A stretch of 64,000 bases of DNA from Gigaspora rosea (lineage: Eukaryota > Glomeromycota > Glomeromycetes > Diversisporales > Gigasporaceae). Shown here one piece after another: positions 23,827-35,757 of the stretch. The stretch is from positions 102,443 to 166,442 of the forward strand of contig QKWP01000629.1 in NCBI GenBank assembly GCA_003550325.1, given 5' to 3'. The notes under the pieces were generated by a model. It was given only the letters and a program-made list of their open reading frames with translations. It searched no databases and was not told the DNA's origin. The translations under genes and the position numbers were made by a program. Within the stretch, counting starts at the first letter, position 1. The number at the start of each line of letters is the position of its first letter.

Positions 23827-25035
23827 ATGCAAGTCATTTACATTTTGACAAAATTATTATTATTTATTTTTTCATTACAATATTTTCTGATTATTTATGC
23901 TAGTCAGAATGAACCATTAGCGAAATTATGGAATATAAACGATGACGAAATACTAAAATATTTAGAAATTGAGAAACGGTTAACAACAGCAGACGAGATA
24001 TTAAAACAATTACTAAATGATTCAAATTTTAGTGGAACCTATATAAATATAACAATGAATCTTATATTTATAAATACTTTAAACTTCTCTGCAGCAGATG
24101 AAATAAAGAATTCACCCGAGATGGCTCCATATAAAGATTTATTATCATTTAAAGAATCAAGGAATTCTCTGGCTAAATTAAAACATTCATTTTTGTGGAT
24201 AACTAAAATAGCAAATTATCATAAACCGGTTAATATCGTTGCTATTTTTCTTGATATGAAACTTAATAATGTCGTCATAACTCTACATCATAAATACGAT
24301 AGGACTAATACAGTATTTTTAATGTCCATCAAAAAATATCATCCAATTTTAGAATATTCCGGTTCATCTAATTCAGCTAATTCAAACATCATTGGGCCCA
24401 AAAGTAAATACAACGTACGTACAAATGATATTCATATCTTAGCAGGTGATGGTTTATATAATTACGCTGTTTACGTTACCTGTTCAGCAGGTTTTTGGGC
24501 AAAAGATAATGTAAATATAGTTTATATTGTAACTGCAGGACATTGCTTTAGTCCTGGAAATTATTTTCTTCAACCATGGAATGCAACAGTTACGAACTAT
24601 ATAATTGGACCAATGACAAACCATAAAATTGGACCACTCGATTTTGGCTTAATTCATATAGTAAATAAAACAATCGTACCAAGACCTTTTATAAGGAATT
24701 CAAATTCTAAACAAAACGTTGAGTTATTTATACGTGATGACATAGCTGTGTCTAGCCATGGTGCTCATATATGTAAATCTGGTCGAACTACACATGTTAC
24801 TTGTGGAAATGTGAGAGCTTTTGGTGGAATGATTATAATTAAACGCTATATAATGACGGTTTCAGATACCCCAAGCATGGCAGGTGATAGTGGAGGTCCT
24901 GCATTTTCTTACAAAGATTTACAATATGTGAGTCTATTTGGAATAAGTTCGTCGAAAGCTGCTAAAGAAATTACTTTATTTCAACCATTAAATGATATTC
25001 TTACAACCGCCAACATAAAACTCGTCGTGGCATAA
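23827..25035 (+). CDS. Secreted S1-family serine protease with propeptide
   Basis: A 402-residue intact single-exon frame. Residues 1-26 form a hydrophobic signal peptide (LLLFIFSLQYFLIIYA). Residues 30-195 look like a propeptide as in bacterial alpha-lytic/streptogrisin-type proteases. The protease domain carries the catalytic triad: His239 in VTAGHC, Asp272 in GPLDFGLI, Ser355 in GDSGGP. The CKSGRTTHVTCG segment (residues 316-327) matches the disulfide loop of the streptogrisin-like branch, with His where Gly is usual. It would be exported and self-activated by removal of the propeptide. Tryptophans are all TGG and the stop is TAA, unlike the neighbouring transposon remnants. It starts about 400 bases beyond the hAT right end. 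The substrate is unknown; a role in nutrition or host interaction is speculation. Confidence 0.9.
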   Translation: MQVIYILTKLLLFIFSLQYFLIIYASQNEPLAKLWNINDDEILKYLEIEKRLTTADEILKQLLNDSNFSGTYINITMNLIFINTLNFSAADEIKNSPEMAPYKDLLSFKESRNSLAKLKHSFLWITKIANYHKPVNIVAIFLDMKLNNVVITLHHKYDRTNTVFLMSIKKYHPILEYSGSSNSANSNIIGPKSKYNVRTNDIHILAGDGLYNYAVYVTCSAGFWAKDNVNIVYIVTAGHCFSPGNYFLQPWNATVTNYIIGPMTNHKIGPLDFGLIHIVNKTIVPRPFIRNSNSKQNVELFIRDDIAVSSHGAHICKSGRTTHVTCGNVRAFGGMIIIKRYIMTVSDTPSMAGDSGGPAFSYKDLQYVSLFGISSSKAAKEITLFQPLNDILTTANIKLVVA

Positions 25036-25077
25036 TGTTACCGATATCTAAATTAAACTTTAAGACTATATAAAAAC

Positions 25078-25083
25078 AATAAA
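25078..25083 (+). terminator. Poly(A) signal of the protease gene
   Basis: AATAAA 43 bases after the TAA stop, in an A/T-rich trailer. Canonical position for a fungal polyadenylation signal. Confidence 0.5.
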
Positions 25084-25289
25084 ATGCACTTATGGAATTC
25101 AACATTATAAAACCTGTTACAAATGTTCGCATCTATCTTACATACATGAACTCATATAAAATCATGAAATATTTGAATATTAATACGAAGGCTTATAGTT
25201 ACGGTGATTTAGCCGCGCAGCATTTAATGCTGCGCAGGATCAGTACGATCATGTGCACAGTAGAATTCGAAATTACTATTTCATAAAGA

Positions 25290-26758
25290 TTTCCTAAGTA
25301 TATTATCTCTATAAAATAAACTATGGTCAAAATCTTGATAGATAACTACACAAATTTCTAATAAATGTCTTGAATATTCTCAACAATTTAAAACATTTAC
25401 TATAGAATCCTAACTATTGCACGATAATTTTCAAAGCACTTGTAATGTTTATTCTTTTTTGATCTATTTATTAATTCAACGATTTTTAAATCCCAAATCC
25501 AAATCCAATAGATTCTGTATGTCAAACCACCTTAGCACAAAGGACAATATCACTTATTAATTATATTTACACTATTTTGATAAGTATTTAATTAAGGCTA
25601 TACAACCCGAATTTTTTGGTTCTCATAACATATAATTTATATTTTGACCTGCCAACCCGGATTTTTATTTAAAATTTTTTTAATATATCTTGTACTTTTT
25701 AACTCATATTTTATAAATATCGATGAAAAAGATCAATGGAAATCTACATCATCACTTTATTTTCTTGTACTTTTAACTCACATATTATAAATATCAATGA
25801 AAAAGATATCAATGTGATTATTAATAATTATTATATAGTCATTGATAAAATGCAATAACAGTATGTTACGCTAGCACAGCCATTAACATGTGAAATCATG
25901 CGCCCAATCAAAAGCAAGATTTTACTGACACCAGGCGGTTATGCAAGCATGACAACGTTCCTGGTATTCTTCTTACAAGGTACTACTAATGACTTACCCA
26001 ATAAACCCGGGAGTGCGAATCAAATTTTTACCACATGAAATTTAATATATTTGCATGGCAAATTACGATACATCGCTAATTTCACGCTATAGTCTTGTCC
26101 TGGCTTATAAAAGATCTAAATATTTTATTCTCCATATATGCATATCTTTTCTAATTTCATTTTTTTACTATTGCTCGAGGGGTGCAACTATAGCTGAAAT
26201 AAATTATGATTATTATATTAAAACTATATATTAGCAGAACAATATGGTACGATTTGATAAAATCCACACCACACCATACCATACGGGTCTGGTAGCTATA
26301 CAATGAAATTGACAGGGCGTAGGATCGATTTCCTGTCACGAGACTTTCTGGCATCAATTGTCTTTGAGAAAAAAATTGAATTCGTTAGGGTTTGGGTTCA
26401 TGTGGGTGGTTAGAAGGTGCATTATATAGCAAAATTGTGCGAGGATACTTTTTTGTTAGGCCAGAAAGATGATTTGCTAGATTAGTGGTCGTACCTAGGG
26501 TACAATAACCGGTTAGCTGTTAGGCTATCCGGATACCCGAATTATAAAACTGATAAACAGATAAATTATTGTTAACTTAAGATATAATATAGGATAATAT
26601 AGGGTAAAATACAATTATAATAAAAATTTTAATTTGCGTATTATTTATATACTTGCATCACTCGGTGTAAAACTTGGCTACATCATAAATTTAATGTATT
26701 TTAAATAAGAACATGATTTTAATATTTCGTTTGTTTATTATATTTATTTAATAGGCGA
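25290..26758. other. Intergenic repeats, no gene
   Basis: Contains a tandem-like 60-70 base repetition at 25690-25830 ('ttttaactcatattttataa'), the module 25858-25975 shared with 30986-31115, and at 26205-26300 one arm of the palindromic family found at 50541-50876 (string 'tagcagaacaatatggtacg'). No supported ORF. Confidence 0.55.
25858..25975. repeat. Module repeated on the other side of the Helitron
   Basis: About 120 bases aligned with 30986-31115, same orientation, roughly 75-80 percent by eye (CAGCCATTAA, 'cgcccaat', 'gttatgcaagcatga', 'acgttcc'). The Helitron coding block lies between the two copies. Could be a shared element end or an independent small repeat. Confidence 0.5.
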
Positions 26759-27172
26759 TATGTGTTTTTCTGATTTTCATCTTGTATGCAGATCATGTAA
26801 TAAATTACTGATAATAATTACTTATCATTTCTGAATTTACGTAAATTCTGAGTTGACATGTGTTCTTTCTGATTTTCATCTTGTATGCAGATCATGTAAT
26901 AAATTACCGATAATAATTACTTATTGTTCCATATCATTTCTGAATTTACGAAATTCTGAATTGACATGTGTTCTTTCTCGATTTTCATCTTGTATGCAGA
27001 TCATATAATAAATTACTGATAATAATTACTTATTGTTCCACATCATTTCTGAATTTACGAAATTCTGAATTGACATGTGTTCTTTCTCGATTTTCATATT
27101 GTATGCAGATCATGTAATAAATTACTGATAATAATTGCTTATTGTTCCACATCATTTCGGAATTTAATTCTG
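26759..27172. repeat. Minisatellite, four units of about 100-110 bp
   Basis: Units start near 26759, 26858, 26965 and 27075, each with 'gattttcatcttgtatgcag', 'aataaattactgataataat' and a small hairpin GAATTTACG(T)AAATTC. The last unit is followed directly by the Helitron 3' end at 27175. A single partial unit lies at 34440-34475, again next to a Helitron-like 3' end. The short minus-strand ORF here is an artefact. Confidence 0.85.
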
Positions 27173-27174
27173 AA

Positions 27175-27209
27175 CTAGCAATGTACAAGTGCGGGCGACT
27201 TCGTCGCCC
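27175..27209 (-). promoter_or_regulatory. Helitron 3' hairpin and CTAG terminus
   Basis: Seven-base-pair G/C-rich stem with GAA loop in an otherwise 75 percent A/T region, followed on the minus strand by GCACTTGTACATTG and CTAG, with T next. The hairpin is thought to signal termination of rolling-circle transfer. Confidence 0.55.
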
Positions 27210-27222
27210 ATTTGTGGCTTGA

Positions 27223-28045
27223 ATCAACACAAGATTTAACATGTGGCATATTTAGTACATATGTACTATAATTAACTATATATTTAATATATAACACAAA
27301 CAAATATGTCATCTCTAAAATGAAAGGTTCGGAAGAGGTGTGAGGAGAATTAGTTTAGGTTTCAAGGCTTTTGAGTCTCACCGTGGTTAAGATAAGCATA
27401 CTTTTTGGGGTTTCCTTTTGTTAGTTATGTTAATGCCTAATTTAATATCAAGGAAATTTGTTAATGTGGCAGGGTTTAAGTTACTAAATTAGTGTTAATT
27501 TCATTCATAATATTACATGTAACACAGGTCACAAGTAATTAAGTTAATAATGATGATGACAACGGATTCAAGTAATTATTAATAAAATTTTGAATTTCAA
27601 TTATACTCACTACTTAATTGTTTTTGAGTTATATTTAATTAATGATTAATTTTCGGAAATGCAGGAATTTGTCTAGTAATATTTTAAGAAGATTAATATT
27701 ATCCTTCACAATGTACATGTTTGAATTGATTAACAGTATTTTGATTTGGCATTGGTTAGGAATAAAATGAAGTGATCATTAATTTTTATGTGTTATTAAT
27801 TTATTATAAATATGATTTGATAGGTAGATTTTATTTAATTTTTTCAATTGGTATTGGTATTTATATTTAATTTTATGTAATTAAATAAAGTATTAAAAAT
27901 AAGATAAACATTAAAAATAGTGTTAGGTAATATCATAGTAGAGTACAATCATTATAAAGATATATAAATAAGCTGAATATGCTTTAACGAGAATAAATTT
28001 TTTGAATTAATGGTATTTTTTATAAAATATTGTAAATAGTGGTGG
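27223..28045. other. Noncoding interior of the Helitron
   Basis: AT-rich sequence between the helicase stop and the 3' hairpin. No ORF or further repeat was recognised. Confidence 0.45.
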
Positions 28046-30948
28046 TCAAGTTGATGTAAAATCATGATAATATGTAGTGTTTAATAGTAATGGATTTTGA
28101 GCTATAAGCTCTAATCGCTCATATTCTTTAATCATAGATGTGCTTGTTATGAAAGCAGTACGATCTAATGATTGAATTTTTACATTACTCCATTTAGTAC
28201 AACGGCTAAGTGCTACATAAGCTTGACCAGATTCGAATATTTGATTATCTAAGCTCAATGATACATCAGGAAGTGTTAGTCCTTGTGTTTTATGAACAGT
28301 TAATGCAAAGGCATTTTGTATAGGGTACTGAGTACGACTTGCAGGTAAGCCATTAATATTAAAATTAGCAGTAATTTTAGTAAATGATACATTTATTATA
28401 GAACCTTCAACGCAGAAACTAACATATACAAGATTTGTATCTAGATCAAGATCTGTTATAATACCTATAGTACCATTGGCTATTCGATATTGAGTTTCGG
28501 AATTGTTTAGAAACATGACTCTTGCACCAGGCTGAATTCTAACTGTCTTAGGTAGGTTTGTTTTATTTTTGAAATCATAATATCTTAAATCATCATTACA
28601 AATTCTTCCATCTATGGTATCAACACAATTAGAGATAGTAAATTTATTTTCTTGAGTAGGAATTAGTGTACATATTATTCTGTTGATTGTATCAGCATTT
28701 TCTCTATATCCTACAATATGTGTTGTATTTAAATTTGCATACAAATTAGAATTGGTACTTTCGATCTGTCTTTGAAGTAAAGTGCACCATACTTAATTAT
28801 CTATGTTGCCTAATCTAATTTTTTGCAAAAGATTGTAGAATTGCATATCTTCAATTTGTCTCTGAGGTTCACGGAGAAATAATGGGTAAAATAAAAACCA
28901 TAATGGAGACTGATAGATAGGAGAGCCACGAACTGGGGGTAGTTGTGCTAAGTCACCAACTAAAATAATATTAATACCCCAAATGGGTGATTGTTTTTGT
29001 GTAATAATTCAAATAATTCTGATATATAGGTTAGAAGTTGACCAGATACCATAGAAACTTCATCAATAATGATTGTATCAACTTGAAGAAAAGAGGTTGT
29101 GAGGTTGGTATCATGAAATGCAAGTGTACAAAAGCCAAATTCATTTTGAATAATTCATAATGCAGAATGAATTGTTGTCCACCTATATTTTGGGCAGCAA
29201 TTCCAGTTGGAGCCATAAGAAGACAATTTCTATTATTCGGTAAAAGTATTCTAACAGTAATAGTATTAAAAAGGATTTACCAGTACCAGCTGGCCCAGTA
29301 ATAAAAAAGAAAGGATAATGTGAACCATCTCGTGGGCCTAAATAATTTATTATAGTTTGTAAACAGTAATATTGGCTTGATTGCAAATTAACTGTTGGAT
29401 TCACAGGTATGGTTTTTGGTGGTATTTTAATAGAATTTAATTGTATTTTAATTATATCGATAATATTTGTTGTTAGGATTGAGTGTAATGAAGATAATAT
29501 TGTTTCAATAAGGAAAGTGAATTGGTCTAAGGCATGAGTTGTTTGTCTCAATATGAATTCATGATTTTGAGTTTGAATTGATTGGAATTCATTTGAAAAT
29601 AAAGATAAAAAACTATCTCAGTAATTTTGATAATTACCTAGCATATCATCTTCAGACCTGCATGGAAATTTTAGTAGTAGTTGTTCATAAAAATATGGTT
29701 CTTCATGTTCTGGTCATAGAATACGCATACAGGTTAGTATACGATTTTTGCGTTTAATAACATAATTTCCAAGAGTATCATGGTAAATTATTCTATTAGA
29801 TGTGTTAGGTAATGATAGTTTAATATCATATGTTTCAAAATATGTTTTATATGTTATATTATCGAATATACTATCTAATGGCCATGCAAAGTATTTTTCT
29901 ATTTTATCATTCCAATAAGGATCTTCATCAAGGGAATTGATCATATAGAGTGGAAGAACTGCTTTAGATCGAGTATTTGGAGGGTCTGTTGTTAAATATT
30001 GAACTTGCATTGAGGAGTTTATAATGCATTCACCAAGTAGTAAAAACATTAGTTCCATTGAACCCATTCATCGTGCATGAATATATTCATGATAATGCAT
30101 ATCTTCATGTATATTAAATAGGTGTGTTGGTTCTGATTTACTTATATACTTGGTTATATATTGAGCAAGTCCTTTGTTTATAATATACTGAATATTTATA
30201 TAAGCATTCTATATCATTAAAGTAGGAGCATGATATGGTACTACCCATTGATCTTCTGGTGTCAAGCATCTGTATGTGTATCTATAATTATTTGAATCAT
30301 AATATGTATGTTCAGAAAATGGATGAGGAAATCCTTTTTTGCATGTAGATCCAGGTGTAGCTGGGCCTCTACATTTATAGTTACATGTGTGTATCTGGTA
30401 AGCACATACTTTTTGATAAAGTTCTTGTTCTAAATTAGGATCTGGAAGAGTTGATCGAATAGTATCTGAATTAATCATTTCTTCTATACATGAGGTTGTC
30501 CAATAAACTCCATGTAAATGAGCTGCTCCACGATTCTGAAATTCTATTCGATCAAAAAAATTAGTATAAGAACCCCATTCACTAATTTTTGGATTTTTCG
30601 AAAGATGTTTTTTAAGATTTTGCAATTTGTGAACAAAGTAAAGCACTGTAGCAATGGTCTGTTAGTTGGTAATGGGTTATTGTTATCTGTATTAGCAAGT
30701 ATATCATGAAGATAAGTCCATGATCCTTCAGCCATTGATAGAGTAACGAATATTGTTGGAAGGCCAAGTTCACGAATCATTGTATTTAAATGCATATTTT
30801 TTTTTTGAAAATAGCCATCTCCAGTATGAATAAATGTAGGAATTGGTGTTGTTTTTGTTTCACTATAACGCCAGCCATTGGTATATGTGCTTCTTTCAAT
30901 AATTTCAATTGCAGTTTGTGGACGATGTGATATCTCAAAGTGATTCAA
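28046..30948 (-). pseudogene. Helitron Rep (HUH) and PIF1-like helicase, broken
   Basis: Reading from 30948 downward: helitron-like N-terminal region (GLPTIFVTLSMAEGSW), the HUH motif in QNRGAAHLHGVYW (about 30530), a cysteine cluster, the two-tyrosine motif YITKYISKS (about 30140), MGSMELMFLLLGE, then a PIF1-type SF1B helicase with Walker A GPAGTGKSF (about 29290), GDLAQLPPVRG (about 28940), and the C-terminal GARVMFLN and AFALTVHKTQGLTLP. From 30646 to 29183 one frame is kept with only four stops: TAG at 30209 and TGA at 30068, 29714 and 29618. Frameshifts lie near 30560, 29190 and 29030. The N-terminus is missing. 30209 falls on a usual Trp of the family. Confidence 0.85.
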
Positions 30949-30985
30949 ATATTAAATATGGTATGCTCGCATAAGTACAATAGTA

Positions 30986-31115
30986 GTATATTACACAAGC
31001 GCAGCCATTAAAATATGAAACTATACGCCCAATAAATGCAAGATTTTGCTCACACTATTCTAGATGATGGTTAACCATACACCGTTATGCAAGCATGATC
31101 ACGTTCCGGTACAAG
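30986..31115. repeat. Second copy of the 120-bp module
   Basis: See 25858-25975. It lies 40 bases beyond the start of the Rep remnant and may belong to the Helitron 5' region. Confidence 0.5.
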
Positions 31116-32149
31116 CAAATTTATTAGAAAGTTACTAAATTAGTTGATAAACCATTGTAGTTTGTAAAAATCTGATATATTATTAGTTCCTAAAAAATTA
31201 AGATCGGCATTTGATACTGATTATAGTATTTTAGGGGTTAAATATTAACATACTGGTTTCACACATTCATACTGAATAACAAATCAATTTAGTTTCAAAA
31301 TTGTCCAGTATAAATTAATAATGGTTTATTTGAGAAATAAAGGTTTATAATGTCTTGCAATTTTTTTCAAAATTATTAACAAATGATTCATTAAAACTTG
31401 TCTTGAAATAATTAATATCCTAAAGATAAAATTATAATAGGTTAAGTTAAAAATTTTTATAAAATACAATACAAGTATTTTAAATATATATTGATTACTA
31501 ATATTCATTATTTAAATAATATAAGTTATTTCTGGATTTAAACTTTGCTTATGTGGAGTTATAATTGACAAAAATTTGAATCGACCTACAACATAAACAC
31601 TTTTTTTTATTTTTTTTTATATCAAATGGTTTATGAACAAAGCTATCTGTAAATTATATTATAAGCTTAGTTAAATATTATTGGTTATTTTGCATAGTGT
31701 TTTTGATTATACTACTTTTGCTTATCTTTTAATGGCTCATTATCTTTATTTTTCTTTTTGCTTGGTGAAATAGTTCATTTAAAAATCATGTACATGTATC
31801 GTCTGGTCAAAATATGAGGTGTTACACACTGATTATTTAAACTGCCAGGGTAATAACTGACAAACTTTAAATATTACTTCTATGACTTGATTATATCATT
31901 TTAAATACATGACTTAACAGGCACAATTATTGAACAAATTTTGCAGGTAAGTCTGTCTGCAAAAATATATAGTTTAAAAGATAATAAATAATAAGGTTTT
32001 TTATTTTAATAAACAGTACATAATAGAATATTTAAAAAAAGCTAAACTATTATAAGGATAAAATGAAATAAGATATATTAGTACAATATGTAAAATAAAA
32101 TATTGAAATCAAAATACAATGATATAATATAATTATATACTTATTCAGA
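31116..32149. other. AT-rich sequence, no gene seen
   Basis: The minus-strand 60-codon frame at 31326-31508 is low complexity and has no motif. No repeat ends are clear. Confidence 0.5.
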
Positions 32150-32592
32150 TTAATCATCAAGAAGGATAGAAGAAGGCTGATTTGATTCATTTGAGTTGGT
32201 CAACATGTCTTTTGCCAAGTCTGTTAGTTTGTATTTGCTTCTAGTTCATGTATATGGTTTAGTTGTTGAGGAAGGTTTAGTTTTAAACGGTTTAGTCACT
32301 GATGATTTTTTATTAAGATTGGTTTGTGTATAAGGCTCAGTCATTGTAGAAGAGTTAGTTACAGGTGGGTTAATCACTGGTGATTTGTTTTTTGTGACAT
32401 GTTTATTATCAAATTTTGCAGCAATTTTTTCAGCAAAACTAATAGTCTTGATTGAACTATCAGAATCTCCAGTTTTTCATAGGGACTTAAAAGATCCATC
32501 TACACTCATTAATGTTTTCTGATAATCAATAAAGGACATGCTTTTAACATGCACATAATTTGTATTGTTGTGCAAAACAAATTCACCATTAA
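32150..32592 (-). pseudogene. Unidentified reading frame with two internal TGA
   Basis: On the minus strand one frame of about 147 codons runs from about 32592 to the TAA at 32150-32152, interrupted only by TGA at 32477-32479 and 32246-32248. The encoded sequence looks like real protein: VLHNNTNYVHVKSMSFIDYQ, FAEKIAAKF, then a long Ser/Thr/Pro/Lys-rich linker, then RSKYKLTDLAKDML and an acidic tail SSILLDD. Both TGAs sit in contexts (SL-KTGDSD and YT-TRSKYK) where Trp would be natural. No start codon is visible; upstream is A/T simple sequence. I do not recognise the family. It lies about 1.2 kb beyond the Helitron and could be an accessory remnant of it or an unrelated gene. Confidence 0.45.
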
Positions 32593-33483
32593 AAAAAAGT
32601 GGAAAAAAATTCTAACGACGTTGATTTTTTTTATTTTTTATTTTTTTATTTATTTATTTACTTATTTATTATTTATTTAAACAGCCACACGTTAGGACAT
32701 AGTAACTGCATCATATCTAAGCCATAAGCTACGATTTGCAAAACATATTTTTTCTTTTAGTGATAATAACAGTTTATAATTTCATTTTTTGCACATTTGT
32801 TTGAATGAGTATTATTATAATCATCCAAAATTATTGTTTCTTGAGTCTGAATTTTAGATGTTTTTTAGAAATGTTTGATAAATATTTAGATGCTTTGATC
32901 ATGTTTGATTTGGCAAGATTGATAGGTTAAGATCATGATATTTTTGATCATAATTTGCTCATCGACATTTATTTTAGTCTTAACACTTTGATCATGGGTT
33001 GTATAACCAATCAAAAGCGTTAAACCATAATTACTCAGTCATATCACATTTTGGATATATCGACATAAACTACGACTACATAAATCGCAGAGAAAATTAG
33101 TAATCATTATAATTTGGATGGCAAAATTCTGACAAAAAATTTACCAAAAATGCAAAAATCTAAAAGTTAATCATTAAATTTTAGTAGAATGTAATTTGTT
33201 TCTAGTATTTGCTATTATATTCATTATTTTTTATTAATATCATAAATTTTTTTATCTATTGCTGAGCAATTGTTCTTGCTCTTGCACTTGCGCTTGTATT
33301 TGTTCTTGCACTTGCACTTGTTCTTAAACTTGAGATCATTATATAAAAACGCTTTCCAATTAGTGAAACATTTGATTGACTTTTTTTTTTTAGCTATTTT
33401 TCGCTAAAATAGTTTGTATTTATTATAATCAAATAACAGAAGCGAATTTGGAAATTTCATGTTTTTACGATTCCAAGAGAGTT

Positions 33484-33855
33484 GTTTAAGGCGTTAAAAA
33501 ACAACGATATAAGCTTTATTCAAATGTGACCACTTAGTATAATTGATTGGCCAGTAGAATAAAGCACTAAAAAGACGTTGATCTAAGATTTATTTTGGCG
33601 TGACCACGTTATGAACACTTGATTGGCCAGTGGAACAGAGCAACATTTGTGTTTTAATATTAAAAAATATGTATTCATCATCATCATTAACATAATAATC
33701 ATGATATAATACACGTTATTCAAGAATAGAACCTACGACACAACATCTGCTTTTTTTATTTTTATTTACATAACAAAGTAATATCATGTGATAATACACA
33801 TTATGCAAGAATAGAATCTACGAAACAATATCTACTTTTTTATTTTTATTTACAC
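33484..33855. repeat. Two adjacent pairwise tandem duplications
   Basis: 33490-33655 holds two diverged copies of about 85-95 bases (GATTGGCCAGT, 'gtgaccac'). 33690-33850 holds two copies of about 95 bases ('caagaatagaa', 'tttttatttttatttaca'). They are separated by only about 40 bases. Confidence 0.7.
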
Positions 33856-34531
33856 ACAAAAAAAAAATTTACACATTATTATTATTATTATTATTACATT
33901 ACATAATTGTTGATACAAAAAAAAATATCAAATTCTTTCGTTATGATTTTTCGTTACGGCCTTTGACGATCACTGATTATCAATTCATCATGCCGGCAAA
34001 AATTCAGAAGAAAAAAAAACCAAAATTCTAAAAAACCTCAGAAAGTATAAGCATAAAACATAAAGTAAAATAGACAGACATGCGTAAAAAGGATGATTTT
34101 TTAATGGAATTGAGCTGTTTTTAGCCGATTCATATTTTTTATTTTTTTTCCCGCATCTAATATATCATATCATATAATATAATATCATATCATATCATAT
34201 CATATATACATAATATATTAATATAATAAAAATGGTGGGTGTAAAAATTTCCTTTTATAGATTAATAGGAAATTTTGGCTGCCGATCATATGCACAAAAG
34301 CGACACAAAATACGCCAAATAGTAAAAAATTTATACACCACAAAACATAAATAGTAAAAAAAGGTTGCACTGCATAAACAAATTAGATAAGATGGAGCAG
34401 TCAAAATTGAATAGCCTTAATGATTGTGAATTGCACAGCCATGTAATAAATTACTGATAATAATTACTTATTAATAATTACATTAATTTTTTTTCATTAA
34501 TATATATAAAGATTATTCTTTTGTAACAATA

Positions 34532-34562
34532 CTAGTGTAATGGGTGGCGCTTCACGCCACCC
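34532..34562 (-). mobile_element. Second Helitron-like 3' terminus
   Basis: Palindrome GGGTGGCG-loop-CGCCACCC (34542-34562) followed on the minus strand by ATTACA, then CTAG (34535-34532) and T. It has the Helitron 3' layout but a different hairpin from that at 27.2 kb. No Rep/helicase is seen to its right, so it would belong to a non-autonomous element. A partial copy of the 26.8-27.2 kb minisatellite unit lies about 57 bases beyond it. Confidence 0.45.
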
Positions 34563-35613
34563 AGTCTATTTAGTAATTTGTTTTACTCATAATAGATCTT
34601 ACAAACTATTGTAGTACATATAGTACGTAGTTGAATTTGTTTGCATTAAAATTATCATAATTTCTACTATGAGTTACTGTAAAAATTCTGTTAAAGAACT
34701 TGCTAATCCAGTAAATATTGCATATGTTAATTTAGGTTGAATTGGAATTATATGATTTCTACTATAAAATTCTGTCATAGAACTTGCTCACTATTCTGGT
34801 GACCACAGTAATGTGGTTGAGGGTGTTTTCCCTTATGTGATTTAGTCAGTGATCGAGACGTTGCTCAAATTATTGCAATTGAGTTGTTATGCAGTTAATT
34901 AAAGAGTGACCTGTTAAAAATTCATTGTACAAAATGTGGATACTAAATTTATTCAATTCGAGCAACTCTATGAAAAAATAAGTAGTCTCACCTCCAGATT
35001 TTATTCATCAAAATGGTAACTCACTTGTTTTGGTCTATTCAGTTTACGATTAATTAAAAATTTGCCTTCTATCTATTGATTGAAGTGCTTGAGAATACTC
35101 TGAGTTAGTTTGCATTGAAATCATCATAAAAAATCTTGTTACAAAACTTACTTGCAACCTCAGCAATACATAGTATGTATATGTGGTTAAGATTGAAATA
35201 GTTTGTATTGAAATTATTATGATTTTTGTTGTGAGTTATTGTAAAAAAAATTTTGTCATAAGCTTTACTTATTATTTTAGTGACACATGATATATGGTTT
35301 GAGTTAAATTGTATGGATATCGTAATTTCTATCTGTATTACTGTAAAAATATTCTGCTATAGAACTTATTCGCTAATGCACAATCTACAATAGTAAGGTT
35401 GGGGTTAGTTTGTATCAAAATATTATAATTTTTATTATGATTTAATGTAAAAAATCTGTTGCAAAACTTACTTGCTATCTGGTGATCACAATATGTAAAT
35501 TTGGCGGGACCCGATTTTGGTACTGGTACTATTACAATGTACTGTATACAATTAAAATGCCATAATAACCATATTGATATACTTCGTAATATTATATACC
35601 AATCCGTTCCTGG

Positions 35614-35757
35614 CAGTGTTGGCACTTGGTATATGTCCATATTTTTTAAAAAATTTGGACTATGTACAAACCTATATGTCCATGTTCATAAATTACTATG
35701 TCCATATTTGTCCATATTATTTTTAATAAGTCCAAATGTCCATATTGCCCAACACTG
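35614..35757. mobile_element. 144-bp hAT MITE with perfect target duplication
   Basis: Ends CAGTGTTGG and CCCAACACTG, flanked by the perfect 8-base direct repeat GTTCCTGG (35606-35613 and 35758-35765). The interior repeats TATGTCCATAT-like motifs. Tips and duplication size fit hAT. Overlapping ORFs on both strands are artefacts. Confidence 0.9.

Larger units (their letters stand above)
27175..31115 (-). mobile_element. Decayed Helitron
   Basis: A rolling-circle transposon on the minus strand. Its 3' terminus is proposed at 27175: hairpin GGGCGACGAAGTCGCCC (27209-27193), 14 bases, then CTAG followed by host T, the arrangement expected of Helitrons (hairpin, CTRR, A|T target). Rep and helicase coding remnants occupy 28046-30948. 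The 5' end is not resolved; the repeat at 30986-31115 may mark it. Some noncoding sequence (27223-28045) separates the helicase from the 3' end. Confidence 0.6.
33050..35500. repeat. Mosaic of dispersed and satellite repeats
   Basis: 33085-33500 is homologous to 5060-5640 inside the hAT-like element (strings 'cttgaacttgaga', 'aaaatagtttgta'). 33955-34010 is an inverted relative of 3800-3850. 34600-35500 is a degenerate satellite of roughly 110-130 base units with 'gttagtttgcattgaaat' and 'tctgttacaaaacttact', also present at 4500-4960. No credible gene. Confidence 0.65.

Noticed and set aside
26759-27172. Possible CRISPR array
   Set aside because: Whole units of about 100-110 bases repeat including the would-be spacers; eukaryotic minisatellite.
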